A stretch of 64,000 bases of DNA from Corynebacterium yonathiae (GTDB taxonomy: Bacteria > Actinomycetota > Actinomycetes > Mycobacteriales > Mycobacteriaceae): the NCBI RefSeq assembly GCF_022288805.1, contig NZ_JAKOPM010000006.1, forward strand, positions 1-64,000, in the 5' to 3' direction. A program made the position numbers and the translations under genes. Shown here piece by piece: positions 46,941 to 55,467 of this stretch. Within the stretch, counting starts at the first letter, position 1, and each line of letters starts with the position of its first letter. The notes under the pieces were generated by a model. The model searched no databases. It was not told the origin of the DNA and saw nothing but the letters and a program-made list of their open reading frames with translations.

Positions 46941-47273
46941 GATGTATTCCTTTCGAGTTGGAATGATGAAGTGAGTTTAGAATGTGCTCAGGGGAGATGT
47001 GGAAATACCTGAACATTAATAAATTCTAAGACAGACTGGAATTCTCGCAACTCGAGAAAGAAAATAACCTGAATTATTTTCATTATAATTTAGTAGAGGT
47101 TTAGTTTCTCGGGGTGTGAAAGGTTATGCCAGCACTTAGAGAAGGGTTTGCTAGGAAAAAGGGGCAGAATGGCGTTCCAATTGCCAAGCTACGCAATTTG
47201 TACAACTGACTGCGACACACTCTCAACTGCGAGCGGGGCAGCTAGGTAGCTGCGGGTGGGGGAGGCTGAGATC
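46941..47273. other. AT-rich intergenic region upstream of the PorA/PorH-like gene
   Basis: A 333-base gap with no recognisable gene. The half near 46941 is AT-rich and contains a likely promoter for the small acidic protein (47023-47050) and a TATAAT-like AATTATAATG further out at about 47080. The half near 47273 is the tail region behind the GH13 gene and shows no clear terminator. Confidence 0.55.
47023..47050 (-). promoter_or_regulatory. possible promoter of the PorA/PorH-like gene
   Basis: On the minus strand TTGCGA (47050-47045), 16 bases and TAGAAT (47028-47023). The leader would be about 75 bases. Confidence 0.45.
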
Positions 47274-48764
47274 TTAGGCCGGTAGCCAAGCGTAGCCATA
47301 AGGGCCGAGCTCCACCGGTCCGAGATCGATGGAACGATCACTGAAGTTGTGCAGGCACAGCAGATCACCACGTTGGTAGCCAAGGACAGCCTCTTCGCCG
47401 GTCTCGACCGGCTCGCACGGCGCGGTACCGAGTTCAGGGTGGGCATGGCGCTGGGCGATCATGGAGCGGACGGTGTTGAGCAACGAGGCGGCATCCTCAA
47501 CTTGGGCGGCCACAGAGGTCCCGCCTACAACCGGCAGCCGGGATGGTGCGTTGTTGCTGAAACCGGCGTATTCGGAATCGTCCCACTGCATGGGGGTGCG
47601 AACCGCATAGCGGTCCGGAAGTGTCGTGTCATCGAGCATGCCAATCTCATCGCCGTAGTAGATAAACGGCGCGCCCGGCAGGGTCATCAAAAGGGAGAAC
47701 ATCAGCTCCACCTTGCGACGGTCGCCGTTCATCAGCGGCATGAGCCGGCGAGCGATGCCTACGTGGGCGCGCATTTCATCATCGGGAAGGAAGGCTTCAT
47801 ACATGAGCTCGCGCACGGTATCGTCCACCATTTCCAAGGTGAGCTCATCGTGGTTGCGCAGGAAGGTACCCCACTGGCAGACTTCCGGCAGGGAAGGCAG
47901 TTCGTCGAGGATGGAGTAGACCGGGGTGGCGTCGCCAAGCGCCAAAGCTTGATACAACCGCGGCATAACCGGGAAGTTGAAGACCATGTGGAAGCGCTCG
48001 CCTTGGCCGTAGAATTGCATGGTTTCGGCCGGCGGCTGGTTGGCCTCCGCGATGAGCACGGCATCCGGGTAGTGCGCGTCCATGAAAGAGCGAATCTTTT
48101 CCACAAACTCGATGGTCTCCGGCAGGGATTCTCCGCCTAAACCATCGCGCTCAAAAAGATAAGCAATCGCGTCCAAGCGCAGGCCGTCCAAGCCTTTGTC
48201 CATCCAGAAGGACAAAATTTTGAAGACTTCCTCCTGCACGGCCTGGTTATCGTAGTTCAGGTCCGGCTGGTGGGAGTAAAAGCGGTGGAAGTAGTACTGG
48301 CCGCGCTTGTCGTCCCAGGTCCAGTTGGAAGTCTCCACGTCAGTGAAAATGACGCGGATTTCGGGGTAGCGCTCCGGATCATCGCCCCAGACATAGAAAT
48401 CGCCATAAGGGCCCGTGGGATCCGTGCGGGAGGCCTGGAACCATGGGTGATCGGAGCTGGTGTGGTTGAGAGCCAGGTCCGTCATGATGCGCATATCACG
48501 GCGGTGCAGCTCCGCAATGAGCTCTTCAAAATCCTCCATCGTGCCATAATCTGGGTGGATGGAGTAGTAGTCCGCGATATCGTAGCCATCATCGCGCAGG
48601 GGGCTGGCATAAAACGGCGAAAGCCACAGGCAGTCCACGCCGAGCCACTGGAGGTAGTCCAGCTTTTCGATGACCCCGCGCAGCGTTCCTACCTCCTTAT
48701 CGCCATCGGCCTTAAACGAGCCGACGAGGGCCTGGTAGAAGACGGCATTGTGGTACCAGCTCAT
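47274..48764 (-). CDS. GH13 alpha-amylase-family enzyme, trehalose synthase-like
   Basis: A 496-residue cytoplasmic GH13 enzyme with no signal. The catalytic triad is present: GLRLDAIAYL (nucleophile Asp198), VLIAEAN (acid Glu240) and LRNHDELTLEM (Asp306). YYFHRFYSHQPDLNYDN and the ADYYSIHPDYGTMEDF loop are typical of trehalose synthase (TreS) and its GH13_16 relatives, but the protein is shorter than the usual 560-600 residues of TreS. It may interconvert trehalose and maltose or hydrolyse a glucoside. It is co-translated with the upstream small gene (ATGA overlap) and belongs to the ABC importer operon. Confidence 0.85.
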   Translation of the reverse strand: MSWYHNAVFYQALVGSFKADGDKEVGTLRGVIEKLDYLQWLGVDCLWLSPFYASPLRDDGYDIADYYSIHPDYGTMEDFEELIAELHRRDMRIMTDLALNHTSSDHPWFQASRTDPTGPYGDFYVWGDDPERYPEIRVIFTDVETSNWTWDDKRGQYYFHRFYSHQPDLNYDNQAVQEEVFKILSFWMDKGLDGLRLDAIAYLFERDGLGGESLPETIEFVEKIRSFMDAHYPDAVLIAEANQPPAETMQFYGQGERFHMVFNFPVMPRLYQALALGDATPVYSILDELPSLPEVCQWGTFLRNHDELTLEMVDDTVRELMYEAFLPDDEMRAHVGIARRLMPLMNGDRRKVELMFSLLMTLPGAPFIYYGDEIGMLDDTTLPDRYAVRTPMQWDDSEYAGFSNNAPSRLPVVGGTSVAAQVEDAASLLNTVRSMIAQRHAHPELGTAPCEPVETGEEAVLGYQRGDLLCLHNFSDRSIDLGPVELGPYGYAWLPA

Positions 48765-48946
48765 GAAAGGTCCTTCCTTTTGGCCCGCCAGGTTAGGTAG
48801 GTAAGAAGGCATAGTACTCCGGCTACGAGACCAGGCCAGATGGCGGGGGAGTCGTGAAAGAGGTTGATAATGGCCTGGATAACCGCAAGGACGCTGAAGA
48901 AACCAAGAAAGCCCAGCGCGGTATCCCACAGCATGGCCCGGCGCAT
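48761..48946 (-). CDS. small membrane protein in the sugar-importer operon
   Basis: A 61-residue protein with two hydrophobic segments (about 7-28 and 35-53) and a basic tail, WRAKRKDLS. It overlaps the permease gene by one base on one side and the GH13 gene by four bases on the other, so it is translated with them. In C. glutamicum both the trehalose and the maltose importers have an accessory membrane protein; whether this is equivalent is not clear. Confidence 0.7.
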   Translation of the reverse strand: MRRAMLWDTALGFLGFFSVLAVIQAIINLFHDSPAIWPGLVAGVLCLLTYLTWRAKRKDLS

Positions 48947-49767
48947 TAGGTCTTAACACCACCTGCGGTCAGGCCAGCGACGATGCGGTGCTGGAAGATG
49001 AGCACCATGATGACCAGTGGGATGGTCACCAAAGCGCCAGCGGCCATGGTGGCGGCATACGGGTACTCAAAGGCCGAGGGGCCAGAGAAGCGCGCGATAG
49101 CCACGGTTACTGGCTCGGTATCGGTGGTTGAGAGCTGCTTGGCCAGCATAAACTCATTCCAGGTAGTGATAAAGGCGATAATTGCGGTGGTAAATAGTGC
49201 TGGGGCGGCTAGCGGCAATAGCACCAGGCGGAAGGCCTGGGAGCGTGTGGCGCCATCCACACGGGCTGCTTCTTCCAGTTCCCAGGGAAGCTGGCGGAAG
49301 AAACTCAGCAGCGTATAGACCGTCAAAGGAAGCGCGAAGGAAATATTAGGGATGATCATCGCGCGGTAGGTACCAATCCATTCCAGGTTGCCAAAGAGCT
49401 GGAACAGTGGCGTGACCAAGGCAATGGCCGGGAACATGGAGGCAGCCAGGATGATGCCGGTCACGATTCCCTTGCCGGGAAAGTCATAACGGGAGAGCGC
49501 ATAGGCGGTAAAGACGCCGATGAGCACGGCCACTGCGGTGGTAACTAGGGAAATGAGCAGCGAGTTTCCAAGGGCGGCCAGGAAGTCATTTCCCTTATCG
49601 GTAGCCAGGGCGTCGCGGAAATTATCCAGCGTGACATGGGTAGGCCATGGCGTGGTATCGAAGGTGAAGCGTTGATCCCGCAGTGCGGTTACCAGCATCC
49701 AATAAAAGGGCGCGAGACCCCAGAACATGATAAAGATGATGCCGGCATAGTGTCCGAATTTACGCAT
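48946..49767 (-). CDS. sugar ABC transporter permease, MalG-like
   Basis: A 273-residue inner-membrane protein with six hydrophobic segments and the EAA loop EEAARVDGATRSQAFRLVLL, where the ATPase docks. It matches the MalG/TusG class. It overlaps its partner permease by one base. With the binding lipoprotein at 50.9 kb, the ATPase at 52.3 kb and the position close to birA-purK, the best candidate is the trehalose importer Tus (TusG) of C. glutamicum, with the maltose importer Mus as alternative. Confidence 0.88.
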   Translation of the reverse strand: MRKFGHYAGIIFIMFWGLAPFYWMLVTALRDQRFTFDTTPWPTHVTLDNFRDALATDKGNDFLAALGNSLLISLVTTAVAVLIGVFTAYALSRYDFPGKGIVTGIILAASMFPAIALVTPLFQLFGNLEWIGTYRAMIIPNISFALPLTVYTLLSFFRQLPWELEEAARVDGATRSQAFRLVLLPLAAPALFTTAIIAFITTWNEFMLAKQLSTTDTEPVTVAIARFSGPSAFEYPYAATMAAGALVTIPLVIMVLIFQHRIVAGLTAGGVKT

Positions 49768-50771
49768 TATTTAGTTGCCTTCCTGCCGGAGACATCCGCA
49801 CCGAGGAAGCGGATGAGGATAAAGGCGACGACGAAGATAAGAAGGAAAATTAGGGTGGAGAGCGCGGAGGCGGAATTGAAGTTGCCCTGGCGCATATCCT
49901 CCACCACCAGCTGCGAGATAGTCGCGGTGGGGGAGTTGGAGGAGCTAGAAATCATAATGACCGGAAGGTCATACATGCGCAGCGCGTCCAAGGTGCGGAA
50001 GAGCACGGCCACCATGAGCGCGGGGCGCACTAGCGGGAGGGTGATCCGGAAGAACGTTTGGATGCGATTAGCGCCATCCACGCGGGCAGCATCGTAGACA
50101 TCCTTGGGGATCATTTGCAGGCCGGCCAGGATGAGTAGCGCCATAAACGGGGCGGTCTTCCACACATCCGCGATGATGACGGCTAGGCGGGCGTAGAACG
50201 GATCCGTGGTCCAGGCGATCTGTGCACCAAGCAGCGAGTTGACGATGCCATCCGGGGCAAACATGAACTGCCATAGCTTGGCCGTGACGGCCGTTGGAAT
50301 GGCCCAGGGGATAAGTACCGCCGCACGCACGAGGCCGCGGCCGCGGTACTCACCGTTCATGATGAGAGCCATCAGCATACCCAGGATGGTCTCCAGCAGC
50401 ACGGTAACGATAGTGAAAAAGAGCGTGATCTTGACCGCCGGCCAAAAGTCCGTGGCAATTACTCCCGGCGGGCAGGTAGAAATCTGACCAGTGCCGGATA
50501 CGCACTGGTTGTTAATCCAGTACAGGTAGTTTTCCAGCCCGGCAAAACCACCCTCCTCAAAAAGCCCCGTCTGCGGGTTGAGGTGCCTATTTCCCTGAAA
50601 GGACAGGAAAATGGCGCGGATGATGGGGTAGCCGATGATGACAGCGAGCACGAGGAGCGCCGGAGCAATTAGCCCGGCCACGCGCCCGTAATTCTTGCGC
50701 TGGGGTTTCGGCGCTCTTGCCGACGCCCCTTTCGGCGCCCCCTTGGACGCAGTCGGCGAAGCTATAGCCAC
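49767..50771 (-). CDS. sugar ABC transporter permease, MalF-like
   Basis: A 334-residue inner-membrane protein with a basic Ala-Pro-Lys N terminus, a first membrane segment at about 30-50, a periplasm-side loop, and the EAA motif DAARVDGANRIQTFFRITLP near residue 230. It pairs with the MalG-like permease, whose ATG overlaps this stop codon. Candidate TusF. A hairpin at 50849-50882 separates it from the binding-protein gene, so its expression may be lower than that gene's. Confidence 0.88.
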   Translation of the reverse strand: MAIASPTASKGAPKGASARAPKPQRKNYGRVAGLIAPALLVLAVIIGYPIIRAIFLSFQGNRHLNPQTGLFEEGGFAGLENYLYWINNQCVSGTGQISTCPPGVIATDFWPAVKITLFFTIVTVLLETILGMLMALIMNGEYRGRGLVRAAVLIPWAIPTAVTAKLWQFMFAPDGIVNSLLGAQIAWTTDPFYARLAVIIADVWKTAPFMALLILAGLQMIPKDVYDAARVDGANRIQTFFRITLPLVRPALMVAVLFRTLDALRMYDLPVIMISSSSNSPTATISQLVVEDMRQGNFNSASALSTLIFLLIFVVAFILIRFLGADVSGRKATK

Positions 50772-50848
50772 GCTGGTCCGCCTTTCTGTTCAAGAGATGC
50801 TGTTTATGGGCTAGATTCTATCCCCATTAGGGGAGTAAAAACCACAAA

Positions 50849-50882
50849 GGGTGAGGCGGCGGTGTGTCCGCCTACCTCACCC
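50849..50882 (-). terminator. attenuating hairpin after the binding-protein gene
   Basis: GGGTGAGGCGGCGG pairs with CCGCC-TA-CCTCACCC with a two-base bulge; on the minus strand a T-rich stretch follows. Such a hairpin commonly lets the binding protein be made in excess over the permeases. Confidence 0.7.
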
Positions 50883-50893
50883 GGATTGGGCGT

Positions 50894-52144
50894 TTAGCCC
50901 TGGGAAGCTGATTCGATAGCCGCCTTCATATCAGCAGTGGCATCATCAACTGACTTGCCGTCTGTCAATGCGGCATAGGCATTGTCTTGGATAGCCTTGG
51001 AAATCGCCGAGTAGAACGGGGAAACTGGGCGCGGTGCTGCGTTCTCCAGGGATTCCTTGAGTGCCGGCAGGTACGGGAATTCTTGCTGCAGCTGCGGGTC
51101 ATCGTAGATGGAGGCCAAGACTGGTGGGAAGGACTGCTCCGCAAAGGACTTCTGGTTGTCCTCGTTGATGATGAACTTCATGAAGTCGAGCGCAGTGCCC
51201 TTATTCTTGGAGTTAATATTGATGCCGTTGTTATAGCCGCCCAGCGTGGAAACGCCTACGCCGTCTTTGCCCAGCGGGGCCTGGACCTCGACGTCGACGC
51301 CGGCATCGACCGCATTGGAGTACATATACGGCCAGTTCATAGCAAAGGCGGTCTTGCCCTCAGTAAAGGCCATATTGGTTTCTTCTTCGGTAGCGGCGGT
51401 GGAGTCCTTGGAGATGGTCTCTTCCTTGTACGCATCCACCATGGCCTGCAGGCCATCCTTGGCCTCCTCGGAATCGACGGTGACGTTGCCGTCTTTATCC
51501 AGAACGGAACCGCCCCAGCCTTCCATGAAGTCAGCGGTATTGAGCGCTAGGCCTTCATATTGCTTGAGCTGGGTGGTCAGGCAGTCTTTGCCCTTGTCCA
51601 GCGCCTTACATGCGGACTTCAGATCTGCGAACTTCTCCGGGGTTTCATCCGCGAGCTCGGTATTGCGGAAAAGGAGCTGCCCGTTGGTATTTTGCGGCAG
51701 TGCATAGAGGACATCGTTATAGGTGGCAGACTCCACGGTAGCTGGCAGCAATTCATCCGTATTGGTCTCAAAGTCTCCCTTGAGCGGCTGGAGCCACTGG
51801 TTGGCGGCGAATTCCGCGGTCCACACCACGTCGAGTGCCATGACATCGTAGTCATCGCTGCCCGCCTGCAGGGACTGCACTAGGGTTTCGCGCTGGGCGT
51901 CGGCCTCGCCGGCTAGTTCCTTGAGGGTGACCTTTTCGTCTGGGTGCTGCTCGTTCCACTTTTCGATGATGGGGGTCACCTTGTCCGTGTCATTTTTGCC
52001 CATGGCAAAGGTGATGGGGCCGCGCGCATCCGCGCCGCCTTCAGCGGAACCGTCTGCAGCGGAATCGGAGGAGGAAGAAGAGCAGCCGGCCAGTGCCAGA
52101 ACTGCGGTGGCCGCAACGGTAGTGCGAAGCAGGAATTTCTGCAT
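50894..52144 (-). CDS. sugar ABC transporter substrate-binding lipoprotein
   Basis: A 416-residue extracytoplasmic solute-binding protein (family 1). Signal and lipobox LALAGC give lipid attachment at Cys20, followed by a Ser run. Binding-protein features include the central AFAMNWPYMYSNAV and the repeated GGYNNGININ region. Candidate TusE (trehalose), a counterpart of mycobacterial LpqY. The ATG at 52144 has AAAGG eight bases upstream; a GTG three codons earlier is less likely. Confidence 0.9.
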   Translation of the reverse strand: MQKFLLRTTVAATAVLALAGCSSSSSDSAADGSAEGGADARGPITFAMGKNDTDKVTPIIEKWNEQHPDEKVTLKELAGEADAQRETLVQSLQAGSDDYDVMALDVVWTAEFAANQWLQPLKGDFETNTDELLPATVESATYNDVLYALPQNTNGQLLFRNTELADETPEKFADLKSACKALDKGKDCLTTQLKQYEGLALNTADFMEGWGGSVLDKDGNVTVDSEEAKDGLQAMVDAYKEETISKDSTAATEEETNMAFTEGKTAFAMNWPYMYSNAVDAGVDVEVQAPLGKDGVGVSTLGGYNNGININSKNKGTALDFMKFIINEDNQKSFAEQSFPPVLASIYDDPQLQQEFPYLPALKESLENAAPRPVSPFYSAISKAIQDNAYAALTDGKSVDDATADMKAAIESASQG

Positions 52145-52333
52145 GGAAATCACCTTTCGGAAAACTTTCGTTTCTTTAAACCTAAAATACGGAAACCAAA
52201 AGGTGGATAGTTTTGGCCTATTTAACTCTAAATGGGGGTAGTAAGGGTGATGCGGCTGGCTCGGCCGTGTACCTGTTCTACGACGGCCTAGCTGCCTTTG
52301 CGGATAAGTCTCCTCCGTGGGAATTCGTGGGTG

Positions 52334-53326
52334 CTAGCCCCGGGCGATGCGAAGGCCCGTTTCCGGATCGAAGCGGTGCGCCTCGCGTGGGTTGAAGGTC
52401 AGCACCGCCTCTTCACCGCGCTGCGGTGGGGTACCCTCGGCGCGGGCGACCAACCTATTCTCGCCCACGGTGACATAGACATAAGACTCTGCGCCCAGCT
52501 CTTCCACAATGTCCACCACGCCCTGGAAGCCTACCGGGCCTTTATTGATAAACATCTTTTCCGGCCGCACACCCACGCGGGAACCGTTGTAGTCAAAGAT
52601 GTTCATCGCCGGCGAACCGATGAAGCCGGCGACGAATTCGTTTGCGGGGGCGTCATAAAGCTCGCGCGGCGGGGCAACCTGCTGCAGCTCGCCGTCCTTG
52701 AGCACCGCCACGCGGTCACCCATGGTCATAGCCTCAACCTGGTCGTGGGTGACGTAAACCGTCGTCGTGCCCAGGCGCTGCTGCAGGCTGGCCAACTCCG
52801 CACGGGTCTGCACGCGCAGCTTGGCATCCAAGTTAGAGAGCGGCTCATCCATGAGGAATGCCTTCGGCTCGCGCACAATGGCGCGGCCCATAGCCACCCG
52901 CTGGCGCTGGCCACCGGATAGATCCTTGGGCTTGCGCTTGAGATACTCGGTCAGGCCGAGCGTTTCCGCCGCTTCGTGCACCTTGGCCTTGATTTCGGCC
53001 TTCGGTAGTTTCGCCAACTTCAAGGCAAAGCCCATGTTTTCCTCCACCGTCAGGTGCGGGTAGAGGGCATAGTTCTGGAAGACCATGGCGATATCGCGAT
53101 CGCCTGGCTCTAGGTCGGTCACATCCTTGCCATCGATGGTGATGCGGCCGCTGGAGGTAGGTTCCAGCCCCGCCAGCGCACGCAGCGTCGTGGACTTGCC
53201 GCAACCTGAAGGGCCAACGAGGACCAAAAACTCGCCGTCCGCGATATCGAGATCCAAGTCCTTAACCGTGGGAGCGCTCGCGCCGGGGTAGGTGATGTTG
53301 ACCTTTTCAAAAGTGACCTTTGCCAT
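52334..53326 (-). CDS. sugar ABC transporter ATPase, MsmK/UgpC-like
   Basis: A 330-residue ATPase with Walker A GPSGCGKST (38-46), signature LSGGQ (136-140), Walker B AFLMDEP (156-162) and a C-terminal OB-type regulatory domain (about 240-330). It belongs to the MalK/MsmK/UgpC group that energises di- and oligosaccharide importers. It lies upstream of the binding-protein gene with 190 bases between, so it may have its own transcript. Candidate TusK. The start at 53326 is only 44 bases from birA on the other strand. Confidence 0.9.
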   Translation of the reverse strand: MAKVTFEKVNITYPGASAPTVKDLDLDIADGEFLVLVGPSGCGKSTTLRALAGLEPTSSGRITIDGKDVTDLEPGDRDIAMVFQNYALYPHLTVEENMGFALKLAKLPKAEIKAKVHEAAETLGLTEYLKRKPKDLSGGQRQRVAMGRAIVREPKAFLMDEPLSNLDAKLRVQTRAELASLQQRLGTTTVYVTHDQVEAMTMGDRVAVLKDGELQQVAPPRELYDAPANEFVAGFIGSPAMNIFDYNGSRVGVRPEKMFINKGPVGFQGVVDIVEELGAESYVYVTVGENRLVARAEGTPPQRGEEAVLTFNPREAHRFDPETGLRIARG

Positions 53327-53370
53327 GCGCAACACACTAGCACCATTGATGGCCGGTATCCTTAAGGCTT

Positions 53371-54255
53371 ATGACTGCACTTGATTTGGAACGCATTCGC
53401 ACCGCGCTGGCAGACGATTTCACCACCATCCATTTCGTGGAAAAGACCGGCTCCACTAATACCGATTTGATGCAGGCCAACAATGTTGCGGGTGGCACTG
53501 TGCTGCTTGCCGACGAACAACTTTCCGGCAAGGGTCGCCTCGGCCGCTCCTGGACCGCACCGGCCGGCTCCCAGGTTATTCTCTCCGTGCTCTTGCTGCC
53601 GGAATCTCTCGATCGCCTCGGCACCCTACCTCTGGCAGCGGGCCTCGCGGTGACCGATTCCATTGAGGGCACCGTGCTGAAGTGGCCGAATGATGTGCAT
53701 ATCGACGGCAATAAGCTGTGCGGCATCCTTGCTGAGGCCGGCCCTGTGGGCCAGGCTTTCAAGGCCACGCCAAAGACAGAATTCACCAAGGTGGAAGTGG
53801 GCAAGGCTGAACTTAATAAGGCTGAGGTCAACAAGGCCGAAGTTAACAAGGCCGAGGTCAATAAGGCGGAGCTCAATAAAACCGTAAGCGGTGCCGCACC
53901 GTCTGCGCGCGTCGTCGTGGGCATGGGCATCAATGTCACCCTGACTCGTGAGGACCTACCGATTGAAAAGGCCACCTCGCTCGCGCTCGAGGGCCGCGAT
54001 ACGGACCGCACCGAGCTGGCCATTACCGTGCTGAAGAACCTGCGCCGCCGCATCGTGCAATGGGAGAACCAAGATCCGCAGCTCCTGCTCGACTACCGTG
54101 CGGTCTGCTCCTCGCTCGGCCAGGAGGTGCGCCTAGAAACCCCGTCCGGCGATGTCACCGGGCACGTCGATGAAATCGGCGAGGACGGACGCATCATGGT
54201 CGCCGGCGAGTACTACTCCGCGGGCGATGTCACGCACCTGCGCCCACAGCAGTAA
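53371..54255 (+). CDS. birA: biotin-[acetyl-CoA-carboxylase] ligase with pentapeptide-repeat insertion
   Basis: Attaches biotin to AccBC and Pyc. The 294-residue protein is a class I ligase without an N-terminal DNA-binding domain: KTGSTNTDLM, the ATP/biotin loop GKGRLGRSW, KWPNDVHIDGNKLCGILAE and VVVGMGINV are all present. Between the last two (residues 140-169) is an insertion of six Lys-Ala-Glu-Val/Leu-Asn repeats, absent from standard BirA. It falls in a surface-loop position, so activity may be kept. It diverges from the sugar ATPase gene. Confidence 0.93.
   Translation: MTALDLERIRTALADDFTTIHFVEKTGSTNTDLMQANNVAGGTVLLADEQLSGKGRLGRSWTAPAGSQVILSVLLLPESLDRLGTLPLAAGLAVTDSIEGTVLKWPNDVHIDGNKLCGILAEAGPVGQAFKATPKTEFTKVEVGKAELNKAEVNKAEVNKAEVNKAELNKTVSGAAPSARVVVGMGINVTLTREDLPIEKATSLALEGRDTDRTELAITVLKNLRRRIVQWENQDPQLLLDYRAVCSSLGQEVRLETPSGDVTGHVDEIGEDGRIMVAGEYYSAGDVTHLRPQQ
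53788..53877 (+). repeat. 15-base tandem repeat inside birA
   Basis: Six 15-base units run in frame. The first is diverged (AAGGTGGAAGTGGGC); the others follow AAGGCnGAnnTnAAn and encode KAELN or KAEVN. Base variation is mostly at third positions, so selection on the protein repeat, or age, is indicated. Confidence 0.9.
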
Positions 54256-54292
54256 ACCACCACAGTAGACACGCGAGGTAGCATCCATAGCT

Positions 54293-54733
54293 ATGGGACT
54301 AATGAAGATGGGCCAAGGTGAGGTCAAACGCGCGGATGTCTCCGCGCCGTTTCGCGCGCTGATTTTCCCCTTCCTCGAGCTCATCCTCATCACCGGCCTG
54401 CTGTGGATTGCCATCGGCTGGTGCGATGTCCAAGCAGTAGACCCGATGCTGCGCAACGGCCTCGTCGCGGTATGGGCCCTGCTAGGAATCTGGCGCTTTG
54501 TCATTCCTCTTTTTAAGGCCCGCCGCAAGCGCTTCATCGTGACTAATAGGCGCGTCATCGCGCGCGAGGGCCGCAATATCGATTCGATTCCGCTGCAGGA
54601 TATCCGCGGCGCCCGCAAGCGCCGGGGCGGGGTATCCCTAGCGATTAACGGCTGGGATCGGGCCATGTATTTTCCCAACGTGGCCAAGCCCAAGCGCGTG
54701 GCCGAGATTATTAATGATCGCCCTTGGTTTTAA
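54293..54733 (+). CDS. bPH2-domain (PF03703-type) membrane protein
   Basis: A 146-residue protein with two membrane segments (about 25-43 and 52-72) and a C-terminal bacterial PH domain, with RFIVTNRRVIAREG and IPLQDIRGARKRRGG. Such proteins are widespread in actinobacteria and their role is unknown. It lies between birA and purK as in other corynebacteria. Its 3' end overlaps the converging acetolactate decarboxylase gene by 23 bases. Confidence 0.82.
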   Translation: MGLMKMGQGEVKRADVSAPFRALIFPFLELILITGLLWIAIGWCDVQAVDPMLRNGLVAVWALLGIWRFVIPLFKARRKRFIVTNRRVIAREGRNIDSIPLQDIRGARKRRGGVSLAINGWDRAMYFPNVAKPKRVAEIINDRPWF

Positions 54734-55442
54734 CCTCGGTGGTGTGCAGCTGGCTATCCAGATCCTCGGGGGAGAGGTTGGCTCGGCTGAATTCTTGCGT
54801 CAGCGGCAGGCGCAGCTCTAGATCGGAAGCGGGGCAGAGCTCAACCGTTGCCTTATCCACTACGTAGTCCAGCACGTGGCCACCGGAAGTGCGGGCGGCG
54901 TCGATAAAGTGCACGTGGCAGCCCGGTACCGAGATTCCCTTTTCATAGACAGGGGTGCGGAAGCCGCCGATAACGCCCTCGACGTCCTTAAAGTGCAGCT
55001 CCTTATCGCCACCAACGGCCTCAGACATTGGTGGGTAGGGCTTTTCTTGTTTGACCACCGTGCGGGTGGTCACCTCCTTGAACGTGCCCACGATGCGCAC
55101 CGCGTACATGTAGTTAGCGGAAGGCTCGAGCTTATCGATGAACGCGGAGAGCTGATCGCGGCGCAGGCCCGCGGGGGCGTCGGCAGTAATGCGCGGGACA
55201 AAGTTCGTGGCCACCGCGTAGGGGGTCCGTTGTTCTAGGTCTGCAATCTGCGCGGAGCCATCGCCGCGCAGCTGGTAGCAGGTGCCATCCAAAATGATCA
55301 TCTCTCCGTCGAGGCCATCAAAGGTGCCGAGGCCAAAATTGCCCTTACCAAGCAGTTCCGAAATGGTCATTTCGCCGTCATAAATGCCGTCCAGCAAAGC
55401 GCTCATGAGGGAATTTTGGAAGATGGTATGACGAGTGAACAT
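54711..55442 (-). CDS. budA: alpha-acetolactate decarboxylase
   Basis: Converts acetolactate, a side product of branched-chain amino acid synthesis or overflow metabolism, into acetoin. The 243-residue length is normal. The zinc ligands are in CHVHFIDAARTSGGH (His176, His178, His189). The ATG at 55442 is chosen over more upstream in-frame codons because those overlap purK. It is divergent from purK and has no acetolactate synthase next to it. C. glutamicum lacks this gene here, as I recall, so it may be a lineage-specific gain. Confidence 0.93.
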   Translation of the reverse strand: MFTRHTIFQNSLMSALLDGIYDGEMTISELLGKGNFGLGTFDGLDGEMIILDGTCYQLRGDGSAQIADLEQRTPYAVATNFVPRITADAPAGLRRDQLSAFIDKLEPSANYMYAVRIVGTFKEVTTRTVVKQEKPYPPMSEAVGGDKELHFKDVEGVIGGFRTPVYEKGISVPGCHVHFIDAARTSGGHVLDYVVDKATVELCPASDLELRLPLTQEFSRANLSPEDLDSQLHTTEVKTKGDH

Positions 55443-55467
55443 AGTATCCAGGCTAGTATTGGGGGAC

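Noticed and set aside
53788-53877. Tandem repeats considered as a CRISPR-like array
   Set aside because: Units are 15 bases, in frame, without spacers, and encode a pentapeptide.
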